DNA of 64,000 bases from positions 16,638,501-16,702,500 of the forward strand of contig NC_092597.1 in NCBI RefSeq assembly GCF_047663525.1, in the 5' to 3' direction. The stretch is from Anas platyrhynchos. Its lineage: Eukaryota > Chordata > Aves > Anseriformes > Anatidae. Made by a program: the position numbers and the translations under genes. The notes under the pieces are model-generated. The model did not search any database, had not been told where the DNA came from, and saw nothing but the letters and a program-made list of their open reading frames with translations. Shown here one piece after another: positions 1 through 12,900 of the stretch (position 1 is the first letter of the stretch; each line of letters begins with the position of its first letter).

Positions 1-3000
1 AACTGAAAGTGTAGAAGTTTGTTTTCCTTTTGCTGTGTAACCCCATTAACATAATGACCTGTCTCAGAAGTCAAGTAACTTTAACAATATTTGCATGATC
101 TGCCCTTTGCCAGCCAGCCTCAATGCTGAAAAACAGTTTTGGGCACATTTGATTTACTAGCACAGATACAGCCCACACGTCCCATGAAGGACAACAGACA
201 GAGACCATAAACAGCTGGGACAGGCTCAGGACCCTGACTGATCCTCGCTCTCCTAAGCAATAGCCCATTTATCCTCTAACCCAGCCTCGCTCAGTGACGC
301 ACAGAATTTGGAAGCTGCTATATTTGTCATGTACCTGCTGGAGACTAGAGTTCAATTATCCTTAAACTCTTATCAGGATCTTTCACTCCTGCCAGCGCTG
401 CCATGGAAATGTAATGCATGTCCTGCCTCAAGGTTTTGGTTCATTTGTAATAAAAATCATCTGGCCTCTCTGAAGGAAAAGGCAATCCATCCCCACTGGG
501 AGACAGTTGAAAAAATAATCTATCCGGATGCCAACTGGATCCTCATCAGAAAGCTTTTGTGCAGTGTTCACAGACTGAACTGTACAAAAAAGGGGGCTGA
601 AAAGTGGGAGATTGGGATGTTGAACTGTTTGCTCGCACTGATTCCAGAGGGTGCTCCAGGCACTCAGCACCTCCAAAAATGGGCCAATACTCAATCTCCC
701 AGTATTTAAAAAAAGTTCCCTTGAGAAGAGAAAACAGGGAAAAACTAGTAATATTACTAATTTTCCTGTTGGCAAATTATAACAAGAATTGGCTGACATG
801 CTGCAACAAGTCTGCCTTTCCAGCTGGAGAGGGTGAGTAGCACTGAGCTTCCTGATGCCTCCCATAGCACTGAGCTCTGCTCCTGAACCAGCCCTAACCC
901 AAAACTCTCCTCAGAACACCTGGGGCCCTACCTTCTTGTTTCAGATGCTGGGATTGTTTTCTCCGATTCCTCATACCAGTGAAAAGAGATAAATCTGTTT
1001 AAGGAGGGCTGTTTTTGCCAATGTTTTCCAAGGTTTCTCCTTAGAGATATTTTCTCCTTACTCAAGAAATTACTGGCTTCTGGACAGTTTCTTCTGTAGG
1101 TCAATTTTTGTTCAGTGACCTGGCAACACATGCTGAAAAATATATAACAACATTTCCTAATTTGCAGTCAGATCTGTATTACTATCAGGAGCATCTCTAA
1201 GTTCCATAGCTTATTCCTTCACTCTTTAAGTTCCCTTCGCAAAACCTTTTTCTTCTTTTTTTTCCTCCAGTTTAAGATAATATGTATTTCAGCTGGCATT
1301 GTGCCTCTGATATCACCACAAAACCAGAAATATCACAGTAATTTGTCTTCTGTGGACTTAAGCAGTTCTAAAAAGGAACAGATAAGAGCAGTATCTTTCA
1401 TGGGAGCCCAGTGCAAAGCTCTATAATTTTGTTTTGTTTTCAACCAGAACACAGAACTCTAGACTTTAAGCTCTGTTCATTCCTATGTTTATTTTTTAAT
1501 CATATCCCCTCAAATTTCTAAGTATCTGAGAAAACTGATTCAGAATCCTTTTAATACAGACATCATATATTTGGACTGATGAGTACTTGCATACACAGAA
1601 CTTCTATCTTTTCCCATAGCAAAGATAGCTATAACTCAGTTTTGAGTGTGTATTGTTAAATGAATGCCTTCCTGAACCAGGAGTTTCTGTCATCAGTGGG
1701 AATTTAGCTTTTCACATTAAATAAGCTGTTCAGCAAAGAAGCAGGGCTACGTGATTCCTTCATGCCAATGTCAGTGGCAGTTATACATATGTAACCGAGT
1801 TATTTTTGTAAGCTTTCATCCACAGTACTTTTCCTCATATCAAAATATTTATGCTGCCTCAGTCTGAGCCAGGCATGTTGCTTCTGAAGATGAAAGGTCA
1901 AAAGATATCTGAGAAATATTCTGCAAGTTAGAGAACACTGGACATCTCCACCACAAGGTAAATGAACATTCAAGCAGAAAAGGAGCTGCTATTCCACCTC
2001 AAAGTGCAGCTTATGTGTTTGTGAAAATATCATCAGATCAAGAGTGGAAAAAAGCAATGCTTCTCCTTTTCCCTCCCTGTCAGCTTTGCTGCAATGAAAA
2101 ATATCCACATGGCTATTCTTATGATTCTCCTGGGGAACAAGCACAGTTTAATTTATAAAATAACTGACAAGAACAACAGGCACGTTTGTCTCTGTCCATA
2201 CGATTTAAACAGCATGATGTTTAAACAGCATATAGTCCATGAAACTGTGTTCACATAATATCTATTCAGACCTTACAAGCCTTGGCTTAAAGGCCAAAGC
2301 CATTTGTTTCTCTACAACTCCTCTGTTTGCCACTCACCATGATTAGAGAGGATGCACACACTGTGCATCATACCACTGAGTGATGAGAAAAGCAGCCTCA
2401 GACTCCTTATCAAAACACATGCTGAATGAAGGATGGACTTGCTGCAGACAGGCATTGCTTTTTGAGCCCATCTAAACTTTACATGTCATAGGCATTGCTT
2501 CGAATCATCTACTAAAGGATTTTCAATGCCTGATGAATGCTCCCAACAGCCCTCCTGGGTGGAACTGAGTACTTCAAGAACAAGGATGTGGCAAACCGTG
2601 TTGCAAAATCAAAGCAGCTCTCCCACACCCACTGCAGAAACACAAATGGGGAACCAAAGAAAGGATCCTGTGCACAGGACTTTCTGCTTTCCTTTTAGAA
2701 AATAGCTGGACTCTTGGCTCACACATCACTCAGAGCCTGGCCAGCTGAAGACAGTACTAGTGAGATATAAAAAAAAAACAACAACCAAAACAAAAAAACA
2801 ATCCTCTGAACTGGGGATCCAGTGCTCTCTCATGGATTGTATAACAGCTAATAGAAAAACACTTTATAACATCAGCCATGGCTTACCTGCCTTAGTTTAG
2901 CTAGTGTACATCGCTCAAGTCCTAGCTCTTCCTACCAATGTGCTCAGTAGCCAACAATCCCTAAGGTGCACCCTTGATTCTGCCCTGCTTTTACCTCTGA

Positions 3001-4737
3001 ACTAAGAGTTCCAGTCTTATAAAGCTTCCTAAATGTTCTCAGGATCTCACTTCGGCAAAGTTTAATCAAGGATTATCCACACCAACTGAACTTTAGAAGA
3101 CTTGAGAAGCTTTTCTCTCCAGAGGCCAACTCTCCATCATTTAGCTCGATAGCCCTAAGAAGCAACTCCCTCCCAAGTATTTCTCTTCTTCTTTGGCTAA
3201 CAATACCACATGCTCCTCGAGTGAGAAATCATTATTTGATTTAGGATGCTCTGAAATTATAAGCAGCCCACAGTTATTTTAAGTGTATGTTGCATCTTCT
3301 TCTCAATGAAGATTAATGTTACACTTACCACGGGGTTATGCCAGGAGGAAACATTTGTGCAACAGCAATTTTTAACACTTTCTTCGGATTGATTTATGTG
3401 TTTATTTGTTTTCAACTTTTTGGGCACCCGTAAATGATGTCTTTAGTCTTCAGAGGGTGTACTGACATCGAGTAATTTATGACTGGCTAAAAGCAAGTTT
3501 ATTGAGGGAAGATTATTTATTGCCTGACCATAACCAAGGTGGCTAGATTGAATGAGCTTGCATAAACTAAGCTGAGTGTAAAGATTTGAAGTCAGTACTT
3601 AAAACAATAAATAAAAAAAAAGAAATGTTTTAAACCCAACAAATAGTGGGTTAAAAAATAGTTTAAACCTGTGTGCTACAGGTACATTGAAGAAGTCATG
3701 CTCATAGAAGCCAGAGTTACTGAAATAAAGTATTGATTTTCTGCTGAAAGAACTATAAGCATAAAAGGACAATTAATTTTTAAATGAAGGTAGTGGTTAT
3801 CTTATTGCTCTCTGGATATAGAAAGAAGCCCATCTGTCTATATCAATCTACAGCATTTCACTTTGTGCTCAGAGGCAGTGAGTTTTTAATCGAAACTAGA
3901 TTGTTAAGAACATTAGAGTATGATTAAGTGTCCAGACTCCTCTTTTATGGATTTGAACTTCAAACCGAAAGCAAGTTCATTTGACACACACAAAATACAT
4001 CCCTGAAACAGCATTTCAGCTTCCTTCACCTGGGATTTGGGGTCATTTTTGGCTCGTTCTTCTCTCCAGCCTTCACATCCTAACTCTCAGTTTTTCCACA
4101 CCAGCATCTCAGTCTCACCATCTCTGTAGGCATCCTGAAGACAATCAGGCACTGTTACTGCTTCAGTTTTAATTACCACTACCTCCTCTCTTACAGCATG
4201 CACAGATGTCTTGTCCTACAACTGTCTGCTCCAAATAGTACCAGAAACTTCAGTTAGCAAAACTGGGTGGGGAAATGTGTTTGTCACCCAACAACTTTTT
4301 TTTTTTTGATTGAAATTATTGTGTGTAAAAAATACCATCCCCAATCAGACTGAAAGATCAAATTCATTGTTCTTAAAGTGTTGCTGTATCAGCTCAGATC
4401 AACCATATTAAGTTACTGAAATGTTTCACTTAGATTCTGACCATTTTTAAAGAAAAACAACTAAAGAGGCAGACTCAATTAGCAGCATCAATTCAGATCT
4501 GGTTCATCTTTCACTATGGATTAAAAGCATGGGTGTTGCTTAAGAAATAATGTAACTTTGGGCTCAAACATTGCTCTCTATACATCATAAATGTTCGGTG
4601 ATTTTTGCCAGAAAGCCCCATCTCGCATCTGACTGTATGATTGCCTCAGGCTGTCACTGAAGTGAGTCCCTACTGCTTAATGACTCTAACGCCCACATCC
4701 TGCGTGATGTGCAACTGTGATTTTTTTTTTTTTCCAG
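1..4737. other. Upstream region of CTXND1, no gene recognised
   Basis: AT-rich non-coding sequence. The open frames here are short and none resembles a known protein or shows a chain of exons. It holds small direct repeats (for example a 12-base unit starting with TTTAAACAGC near 2206 and 2220) and an A-rich stretch near 2770. Judging from the downstream gene it is either intergenic DNA or a 5' intron of CTXND1; the promoter of that gene was not identified. Confidence 0.5.
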
Positions 4738-4915
4738 AACACACCGGTGACAAGAACTGCTTCCAGGTCTGGATGGACATGAACCTGAGTGGAGCCTGAA
4801 TGCAGCTGAAACCACACTGACTAACAAAACTTTTAAAATATGACTACAGTAAGGATTTTAACTCCACAATGCTGCCATGCCGGGATGTGACAGGCTTTCT
4901 ACCCAGGTCTGGAAG
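4738..4915 (+). other. CTXND1: Candidate 5' non-coding exon of CTXND1
   Basis: A 178-base segment is framed by a strong acceptor (a run of T ending TTTCCAG at 4731-4737) and a strong donor (GGAAG then GTAAG, with GT at 4916-4917). It has stops in all frames, so it would be untranslated. It lies on the coding strand of CTXND1, about 4.6 kb before the terminal exon, which itself starts at a clear acceptor and therefore needs an upstream exon. The assignment rests only on splice signals and position. Transcript reads crossing 4915 to 9523 would settle it. Confidence 0.4.
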
Positions 4916-7900
4916 GTAAGAATCTGCTTGCATGTATGAAATTATATAGCTTCCCTTCCCTCTGCACATTTATTGTTTTGGGAAAAGAGCAGAGGATATT
5001 AAAGAAGTGTTTTGAAATGTATTCTATGGGTTGAGATGAGTGGAAATATAATTAACCAGTGTAAAAACTGGTACGGTTTAGACAAGCGCTCTGCACTACA
5101 TGGTACATTATTAGCTTGTGTTTAAAGTGACAGTGCCAAGATTTTCAGGTCTGGGGAAAAGAACACATCTTTGAAAGTACTTTACCTTGGTATGAATGAA
5201 CATGAAATTCAGCCACACCAATCAGCACAAGCATTATATAGAAGGTGTAACACAGCTGACATACAAAAGAGGATGCCAACATTAAAAAAAATAAATGAAT
5301 ATATCCTCCCATCTGTGGCAGTCCATGTAAAAAGTGCTAGGAAACAAAGGCGAAGACCAAATGCTTGGGACAGATTCTCCATTAAGTTGCATGAGTTCTT
5401 CATCCCCAGGCCACAGTCCCTGCCTGTTATGCCACACAACTCATGGACCACAGGATTTCCTGACTGCAGCAGTGGTCAGACAAGAAGCAGGGGGAGCGAG
5501 AGCCACCACACCAGATGATGCCAACCCCTCTGAAGAGATATAAAGGTGCCTGGTCCTGGCCAGGAAATCCACATGGAGCCAGGTGCACACGGGCACTTTT
5601 GGTACTGAATTACCCTGACCACTGCAACAAGCTGGCACAGCTCCATCCCTGGGGTGCTTCAGCTGCAGGGACAGAAATTTCTTACATGAGTCACTGCAAA
5701 CAAAGGCTTTGGGCTGGGATCAGGCCACCAGAGTTTATAGGTGGTCTTGTCTAGATGCAAGAAAGTAGTTCAGTAAGTGGTTATCTGTGATGCCCATCTA
5801 TTGTTAGAGAGATTATATCAAAACACCTCGGGATCTACAGAGGTGCAGACACTTGAAAGACTGCTAACCTGCTTAATAAATTTGAGTCTGGGGTTGCTCG
5901 TCATCTGATGGCTTTTATTAAACCAAATGGTTTTCAACAAATCTGAAGAAATTAAAAATATTATTCTACAGCTGGGTACTCACAACCTGGAAAAAAGTCA
6001 TTTTCTAAAATTCAGCTCTTCAGAGAAAATTTGATCAGTCAAGTGTGAACATTAATAATTGTTTCTGCTAATCTTTTTTCTTTTCCCCTCCCCACACATA
6101 TGCTGTCAGCATCACCAGTAGTACTGATAAGAGCAAAGCATCCAGCCTACTAGTCTACAGCAGGAAAAAGAACTGTTTCCAGTAGAACTATGCTGGCCTG
6201 ATGGATTTCACATGCAAAACTGGTCTGCTAATGCACCCAGCACATCCCCCGTGGCTGAGAGCACTAGTGGGATGTGCGGGCAGGGCCTGACTCAGTTTCA
6301 AGATAACCATTCCTGGTGAAGGTGTGAAGACATCTGAGCAAATAACTGCTTTGTAAGTGTCCCTCTCTTGCTGGTCTGATCCCCAGAGGCCTGATCTAGA
6401 GCAGCATTATGTTCCAGCAGCAATAAGTGAATTTAGAAACAGCAAACTGCCCCAGACACAACCTCATGCCAATACCTAGACCTGCTCAGTGCTAATGGCT
6501 GTCCCTACACTGCCAAGCATGCTGAAATGGGATTGCAGAAACTAACAGTGCAGAACACCACCAAATGCCTTCTGACAACTGATCTGCCATGCGACTCGAG
6601 CACGGGCATTACACTGGCACTGCTCTGACAGGCTGGGTCTGCAGGGGAAGCCCTCCCCTCCCACAGTGCTGCTGCACAGACAGATCCAGGTGAGCAGCCA
6701 AGCTGTGAGTGAGATTAACCCAAAGCCAGGCCCTTCTGGCCAGCCCCAAGAAATATGTTTTCCATCTCTATTGACTTAATGCAGAACAATAGCCACATCA
6801 TAGAAGCCTTACGTTTACGGGGAGAGCAGAAAGACGACGTACAATTTGTCTAACCACAAGTTTACAACACTGAAAATGTTGACATTTTGACAAAATATAT
6901 TAACTTAAGCCTGAAAAAAATCAGACTCAAGCTGTCACTAATTTCATGCGTAAACTACAAGTCAGATGCCATATGCTTTCACTCTGATCTCTAAAAGCTT
7001 TCTGCCTGGCATGTCCTTTCCTTTCAGTAGGAGAGGGGGCTGCATGATAGCTCAGGTGTTTCATAGGAAACGTCCAGACAGTCCTATGAGGAAAGGAGCA
7101 CTTGAACCACATCTCCCATGAGACTGTGATGCCCTTTGAAAAGGTATTCAGAGGGTTGGATCTCCCAATGAGAACTCAGAACACCAAGTTTTTTTTTTTT
7201 AAGGTACATTTAATTGAAAATGTAACTTTTCAAAGATTATTACTGATGGAAATTTCCGGGTAGTTCTGAGTTAACTTAGTGTGAAATAACAGCACGTGGT
7301 ACAACAGGCAGAAAGTCAGAGGGAAGAATCAGATCCATTCCTGTGGGACCTTCACAAGAGTACTGAAAAGGACAAGACTGCATTAGTAGTTTAACAAATT
7401 TTTTCTTCTGCTCCACAAGAAAAAGCATCCACACTTAATACTCAGCCTTGCTGAAAAAGTCTTTACTTTTACTAATTAACTAATTAAGTTTTAAGTTATA
7501 ATGTAAGGTCTCTTGGTTAGCAAAATAGGTCTAAAAGACTCTGCAGAATTGTTTTCTCATTATCAGTGCTATTTTCTCAGCACTGGAGACTCTGCTGGAA
7601 ACTATGAAGTCTCCTAACCAACCGGTGACCAAAATTCCTCGAAGCCCCCAAACCTCAATGAAAATCTGTGAATTTTTTTTATCCATTCCTTGAATCCACT
7701 CTTCCTCAAACACAGCCCAGAATCACAATAACTGCTAATATCCAATGGTGGTGACTCCTGCAATAGATTTCAACCCAATTTGGCTTCCAAGGTCTTCTGG
7801 AGCAGCAGCAGGATCTTCTCCTATGGCAACTCATGCCAGCAACACCAGTAAGAGTCCTCTCTGTTATTAAAGACCTCTAGTCAGGCCAGGTGAGCATCAC

Positions 7901-9522
7901 AAATCTTACCCCACTCCCCAGAAACTTCTTTGTAAGCCTAAACCTGGTCTGTCCTAAGGGTCGGATCACTAAATACACAAAAATATCTGCTTGGTTTCAT
8001 GCACTTTTGTCTCATCAGCATCTTTCAACTCCCTGCTGCAGGACTGGCTGTTGCAGTAATTTCTGTGCTTTCAGGAAATAGAAATCTGCCATCCTTGTGC
8101 TTTAAATAGACTAGAGAGCCCAGCTGAATTATACTTGTTTGTAGGAGCTGGGAGTTGGCGAGACTGGAAAACAACTTGAAAGGAAGTAAATTATGAGAGC
8201 AAGTCTGTGATTTTTATTTTATTTATTTTTTTTTTAAACAGAAGGTCCTCAGTTCACCCTGGGAAAAATTCTCAGGGCATAAGAGTTCGGTAGCTGCTGG
8301 GACACCCACAGCTGGCACAGCAAGATGGTACAAGAACACAGTGCTACAGCCAGATGTGAGTTGCTACTGGAACAGCCCTGCCAGCAGCATCACATCCCTG
8401 GAAATGGAGCAGGGCAAACTTGGCTGTGTAGACCGAGCCTGTGCCTGGGATTTCCTCACTGCATTAATGCAGCTATAGAAAGCAACTACACCATCCGATA
8501 CCCAAGTTCCACCCAATTCCCCCTGTGGTTTAATATCTTCTCTTCCCATCTCTCTTCTCTAAATTAAACATGGATCGGTTCTCAGATTGGTTATTTGCTT
8601 TGATGTGACAGACATGGTGGTTTATTTTAAAGAGGCATTCCATGTTCTTACTCTTTTACAGTAGAAACCCTCAACAATTCTACCCCCCAACTTGACCAGG
8701 GGTGGATGTCAGGAAGAGTTTCCCCATCCCTGGGCAGTGACTCATTCTTTCTGTGAGTCAGCTCAATTCCTCTCCCCATCATCATCATACTGAAGCAATC
8801 TGGGGTACCAGCTCACACACTACCCAGCAGCATCCCTGCAGAAAGGTGCCTCCGCTGAATCGATTCTGCTTATAGATTCAGATGAGGTCAGAAGAGACCT
8901 TCAGCAATGCACACATCTGCATTAAATAAAATAACCCATGTAGGAATCACATAATCACCCATAGCTCTCTGGGTGATAAAACACACTCTTAAAAGGATAT
9001 TGCTCCTAAAAGTAATGGATTGCCAAAAGAACCTATGAGTAGCAGAGATTAAACATTATGGAAAATAAGTACGCATAATTTTCACTTTGCTTTGTGCCAG
9101 TGAGAGACAGGAAGTGTTTGGACAGAGGGAAAAATTGGGATAGAAACAGTCTGTTCTGCCATTTGTCTGGTCTTCCACATTAACAGAGGAGAGGAAATAT
9201 TTTTATGACTAGGAAATAACTGAGATGAGAACAGTGTCTGGACCTCTTAAGAGATATTTCAAGTGGATAGCGTTCATTCACCAATGTTCCTTTTTAACAC
9301 CTGTTTCTATTGTCTAGCATCTTAGCAAGAAACATTCATGGGCTAGATGAAGATGGAGATTAGGGTTCTCCTGCTCACAGCTATGCTAGCCAAGCCATGA
9401 CATCCCCAGCAGGTTTATTTCCCTCCAAGAATACATCAGATATTCTAGATAGTGTTTCCAGTTGTACCCAAGGTTCCTCATGCTCAGGGCAGCACTCACC
9501 AGTGTCTAACACTGTTTTGCAG
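4916..9522 (+). other. Probable CTXND1 intron
   Basis: This 4.6-kb stretch lies between the candidate 5' exon and the acceptor of the coding exon (TGTTTTGCAG ending at 9522). No coding exon was recognised on either strand. Open frames here, such as those around 5171-5754, have no family resemblance and no start or splice context. Confidence 0.4.
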
Positions 9523-9756
<234 letters not shown>

Positions 9757-12336
9757 AAGGACTTCACTAGACTGAGCCATAAAATGCTGCAATCCAGGAG
9801 GCCTTTCCCTACCTGGAAGGCAAGCACAAATAGCCATTTTCAGACATGCAGGGCAACTGCAGTATCTTTAAGAGCACGTAGATCAGATGATTCTTGCTCA
9901 ACAGATCAGGATATTGGCAAGCCATTCTCACAGCACAGTTAATACTATGCAGCAACACATTTTAATGAAAACAGCGATCATTGTATCTCAAGTAGCACAA
10001 GACTCTCCAGACTTCTGCTGTAGCAAAGTTTGCCCTCTCAATATCTCCCACAAATCCAGGGCTTTGTTCAGAAAACAGAATTTGGAAAAGCAACAAGAAT
10101 ATTTTATCTTCCCTGAATGTTTGCTTCAAATAACTTCCTAAGTCATTATATTTGTTTCAAAAAAGGGACAGGTTTTGTATCCCAGAGTAGAAGCACTAAA
10201 ACACCATAGCTAAGGAGGGTGCTATGATCAGATTTATTCTCAGATAACTTGGTTGTTGGCATACACTCCATACAAGCAGTCACATTTCCAGTGATCAGAG
10301 TACAGAAGTACTCAAACTACAGTTCCTAAGAGGTCATGGAGTATGGTTGACCCTGCAGCCTCCCCTTGCTCTATCCTGCTCCTGGAAAACACTAGATGTT
10401 TTGTCACCTGCCATAGGTCTATGGATTAACCAGAAGTACTAGACCACTTGCAATGATCTTGATAGACATCAGAAATTCATTGAGCAGAACTTGGACACCA
10501 CTGGCTTCAACTACATAGAGCGTGCCCTGATTTTCAAAGAGCAATTCCACATGATACTTCATTGATCTTTCCTTTCAGGCACAATTCAATGGGATCACAC
10601 ACAGATTAAAGACAATAAGCAAAGACATGGCTCCTAGCTTTGTCAGATTCTTTAGCATAACAGGTACAGTAGCATACAATAATACGCATTCTACCTCGAA
10701 CAACTTCAGCACCTTTAAAAGAGTTTTTCCACAAATTTGTAGGTTGATTATCTGTACATTTCCTTCTCTCACTTCATTAAGAATGCCATTATGAAAGAAG
10801 GCATAAACAAACAAGGGAGCTTTGGAAATGTATTATTTACCTTTTGAAGAGTGGTGTTTGAGGGATTCCTGTGTCGGATATTCCTCAAGTTCTAAGGTTT
10901 GACAACAGCCACCTCTACTGAGTACATGTTGGGCCTAATAGATTGTAAACAGTTGCTGAAGCAATAAGGAACAGGTACTATAACTACAATTGTCATGCAT
11001 AGACAAGACCTGAAAGCACAAGTTTGTAAGAAGGGCATTTCACTTCTTTACCATCCTCAATGACTTCTAGATTTTTGCCATAAGATAAGGTACAGTGGTT
11101 GAGAAAGGCAGAAACAAAGGTCAGAGCAAAGGATTAGGATATAAACTTCGTAGGTTACTGCTCTCAGCTCTGACAGATTTGTTTGGCCACCATACACAAG
11201 TTTTTCTGTGCCTCTGTCTTCTCACTTGTAAAATCAGTACAATAACAGTAACTTGTCTCACTTTTGTCTGTATCGTACCACCATAAAAAGCATTTGGACA
11301 GCCTTGGACATGAAAATAAGATATTGATTTACAGGTCTTCCCTGTAAAACTAAAGGGGGAGAAGGTCCAAATCTCAGTATACAGCAAGTAAAGTTCTCCC
11401 CAGGCACAGAACTTGTCCAGCCCTCCATTCACTCTCATTGAGACTGGAATATCCCTGGTCATGTCAATGGCACCTGGCTTTATTGCCTATTCCAATGATT
11501 TCTGAGGACACTGGAGGAAAGGTGCTCAGCAATGATTAAAGAATAGCGGGTGGTGAGGTACGTGGAAAATTTTGCATGCATCTTCTGCACTAGGCTCAAT
11601 CGCACAATTTCTGGTTATCTCTGTTCTAGGAGATCCCATTCAGGAGGCAGGAGATTTGAGGATCAGCTTTTATCCTGCTATTCTCTAACAAGAGACCTCC
11701 GCTGCTTCAGTTACCCCCTGCAGGTTGCTCATCAGGCTGTTATTCAGCCTCAGTTTCTGATAGCCAATTAACCACCAGTAATTGAATATTTTCACAAGTG
11801 TGAATGCTAACGTTCACCATAATTTGGGAAAATATGGTCACCTCTTATTCATGAGCGTGCTTATCTATAGGATAGGAACTGATGCCCTAGTTCAAAGGAG
11901 ATTGTTTCTGTCCTCTGGGCTAAAGTTTAGAATCCATTTTTTGTCACTATCCCACTTTGATGCCAGTAGGGGTACAGAATAAACAAAACACAAAAGAAAC
12001 CTGTTTCCAGGTTAGAGACGCTTTCATTTTTTCAGGTAACCTGGCTACTTGAGGAGTACCCGCATGGTTTGCTGTGCATCACCAATAAGCCCCTGTTCAG
12101 CTAAGGGCTTATACACACACTTAAGTTGAAGCCCGAGCTGGCCACCTGACTACCCAGTGACAAGGATCAGCCACTCGCCATGTCCATGGCTGGGCAGGGA
12201 CAGTAATGCACAGCCCTCGTAGGAACAAAGCCTGTATGAGAACAAACCGTGACAAATGCTAGGGAGGCAAATTAACAAGTTAGCTTCACAGAAGTATTTG
12301 CTGTTATTTCTATTTCCAGCTAATGCAAGCCAATTT

Positions 12337-12337
12337 C

Positions 12338-12368
<31 letters not shown>
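12337..12368 (+). repeat. C22-A10 homopolymer block
   Basis: Twenty-two consecutive C followed by ten A. It falls inside the putative 3' UTR of CTXND1. Runs this long are unstable in copy number and are often mis-sequenced, so the exact length is uncertain. Confidence 0.85.
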
Positions 12369-12369
<1 letters not shown>

Positions 12370-12875
12370 ATTTTAGAGGAAGGATCCCCCTGGGTAGCTC
12401 AATTTTCTAAAAAGGCACTTATCTTTCTGATATCACCTATCAAGTCCTGTTCATGACTGTCTAAACACCAACAGGGTTGTTTTTATAAAGATAACATAAC
12501 CCTATCCTAATTTCTGCCTTCCACCAATGATTACAAACACAATCTCACCACTCTAACTTAAAGCAATATGGAACATCATGGCAAAAGCAGAAGTTTCATC
12601 CTGCTTGCCTTTGAGTTGGGAGCTGCCCACCCAAGACATGTTCATTACTCCAGCTCCTGCCAAACCTGAGCCTGTGAGCCCGGTTGGCAAAGCTGTGTTC
12701 CCAGCCAGAGGAAGCTTTGTGTTAGCAGGGGGCTGCATCACTGGGCTTGGCAGTAATTTTGGCTGCATGTAACAAGTGCCTCTGCTAGTTTTATTTTTAA
12801 TCATTATGCCATACCACCAGCAATTGCACTCAGAGGAAATAATGCAAATTTACTGCAAATGTATTTACCTAATGC

Positions 12876-12881
12876 AATAAA
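12876..12881 (+). terminator. CTXND1: Candidate poly(A) signal of CTXND1
   Basis: AATAAA with a GT-rich downstream element within about 35 bases. An alternative signal lies at 11978-11983 but has a weaker downstream context. Confidence 0.35.
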
Positions 12882-12900
12882 CAGCTTCTACACTGAAAGA

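Larger units (their letters stand above)
9757..12900 (+). other. CTXND1: Putative CTXND1 3' UTR and flank
   Basis: No coding sequence is recognised downstream of the CTXND1 stop. Two AATAAA hexamers lie on the plus strand at 11978-11983 and 12876-12881. The second is followed by a GT-rich stretch (TTGTGGTTTGTGCTGC from about 12910), a typical downstream element, so the 3' end may be near 12.9 kb. The extent of the UTR is inference. Confidence 0.35.
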
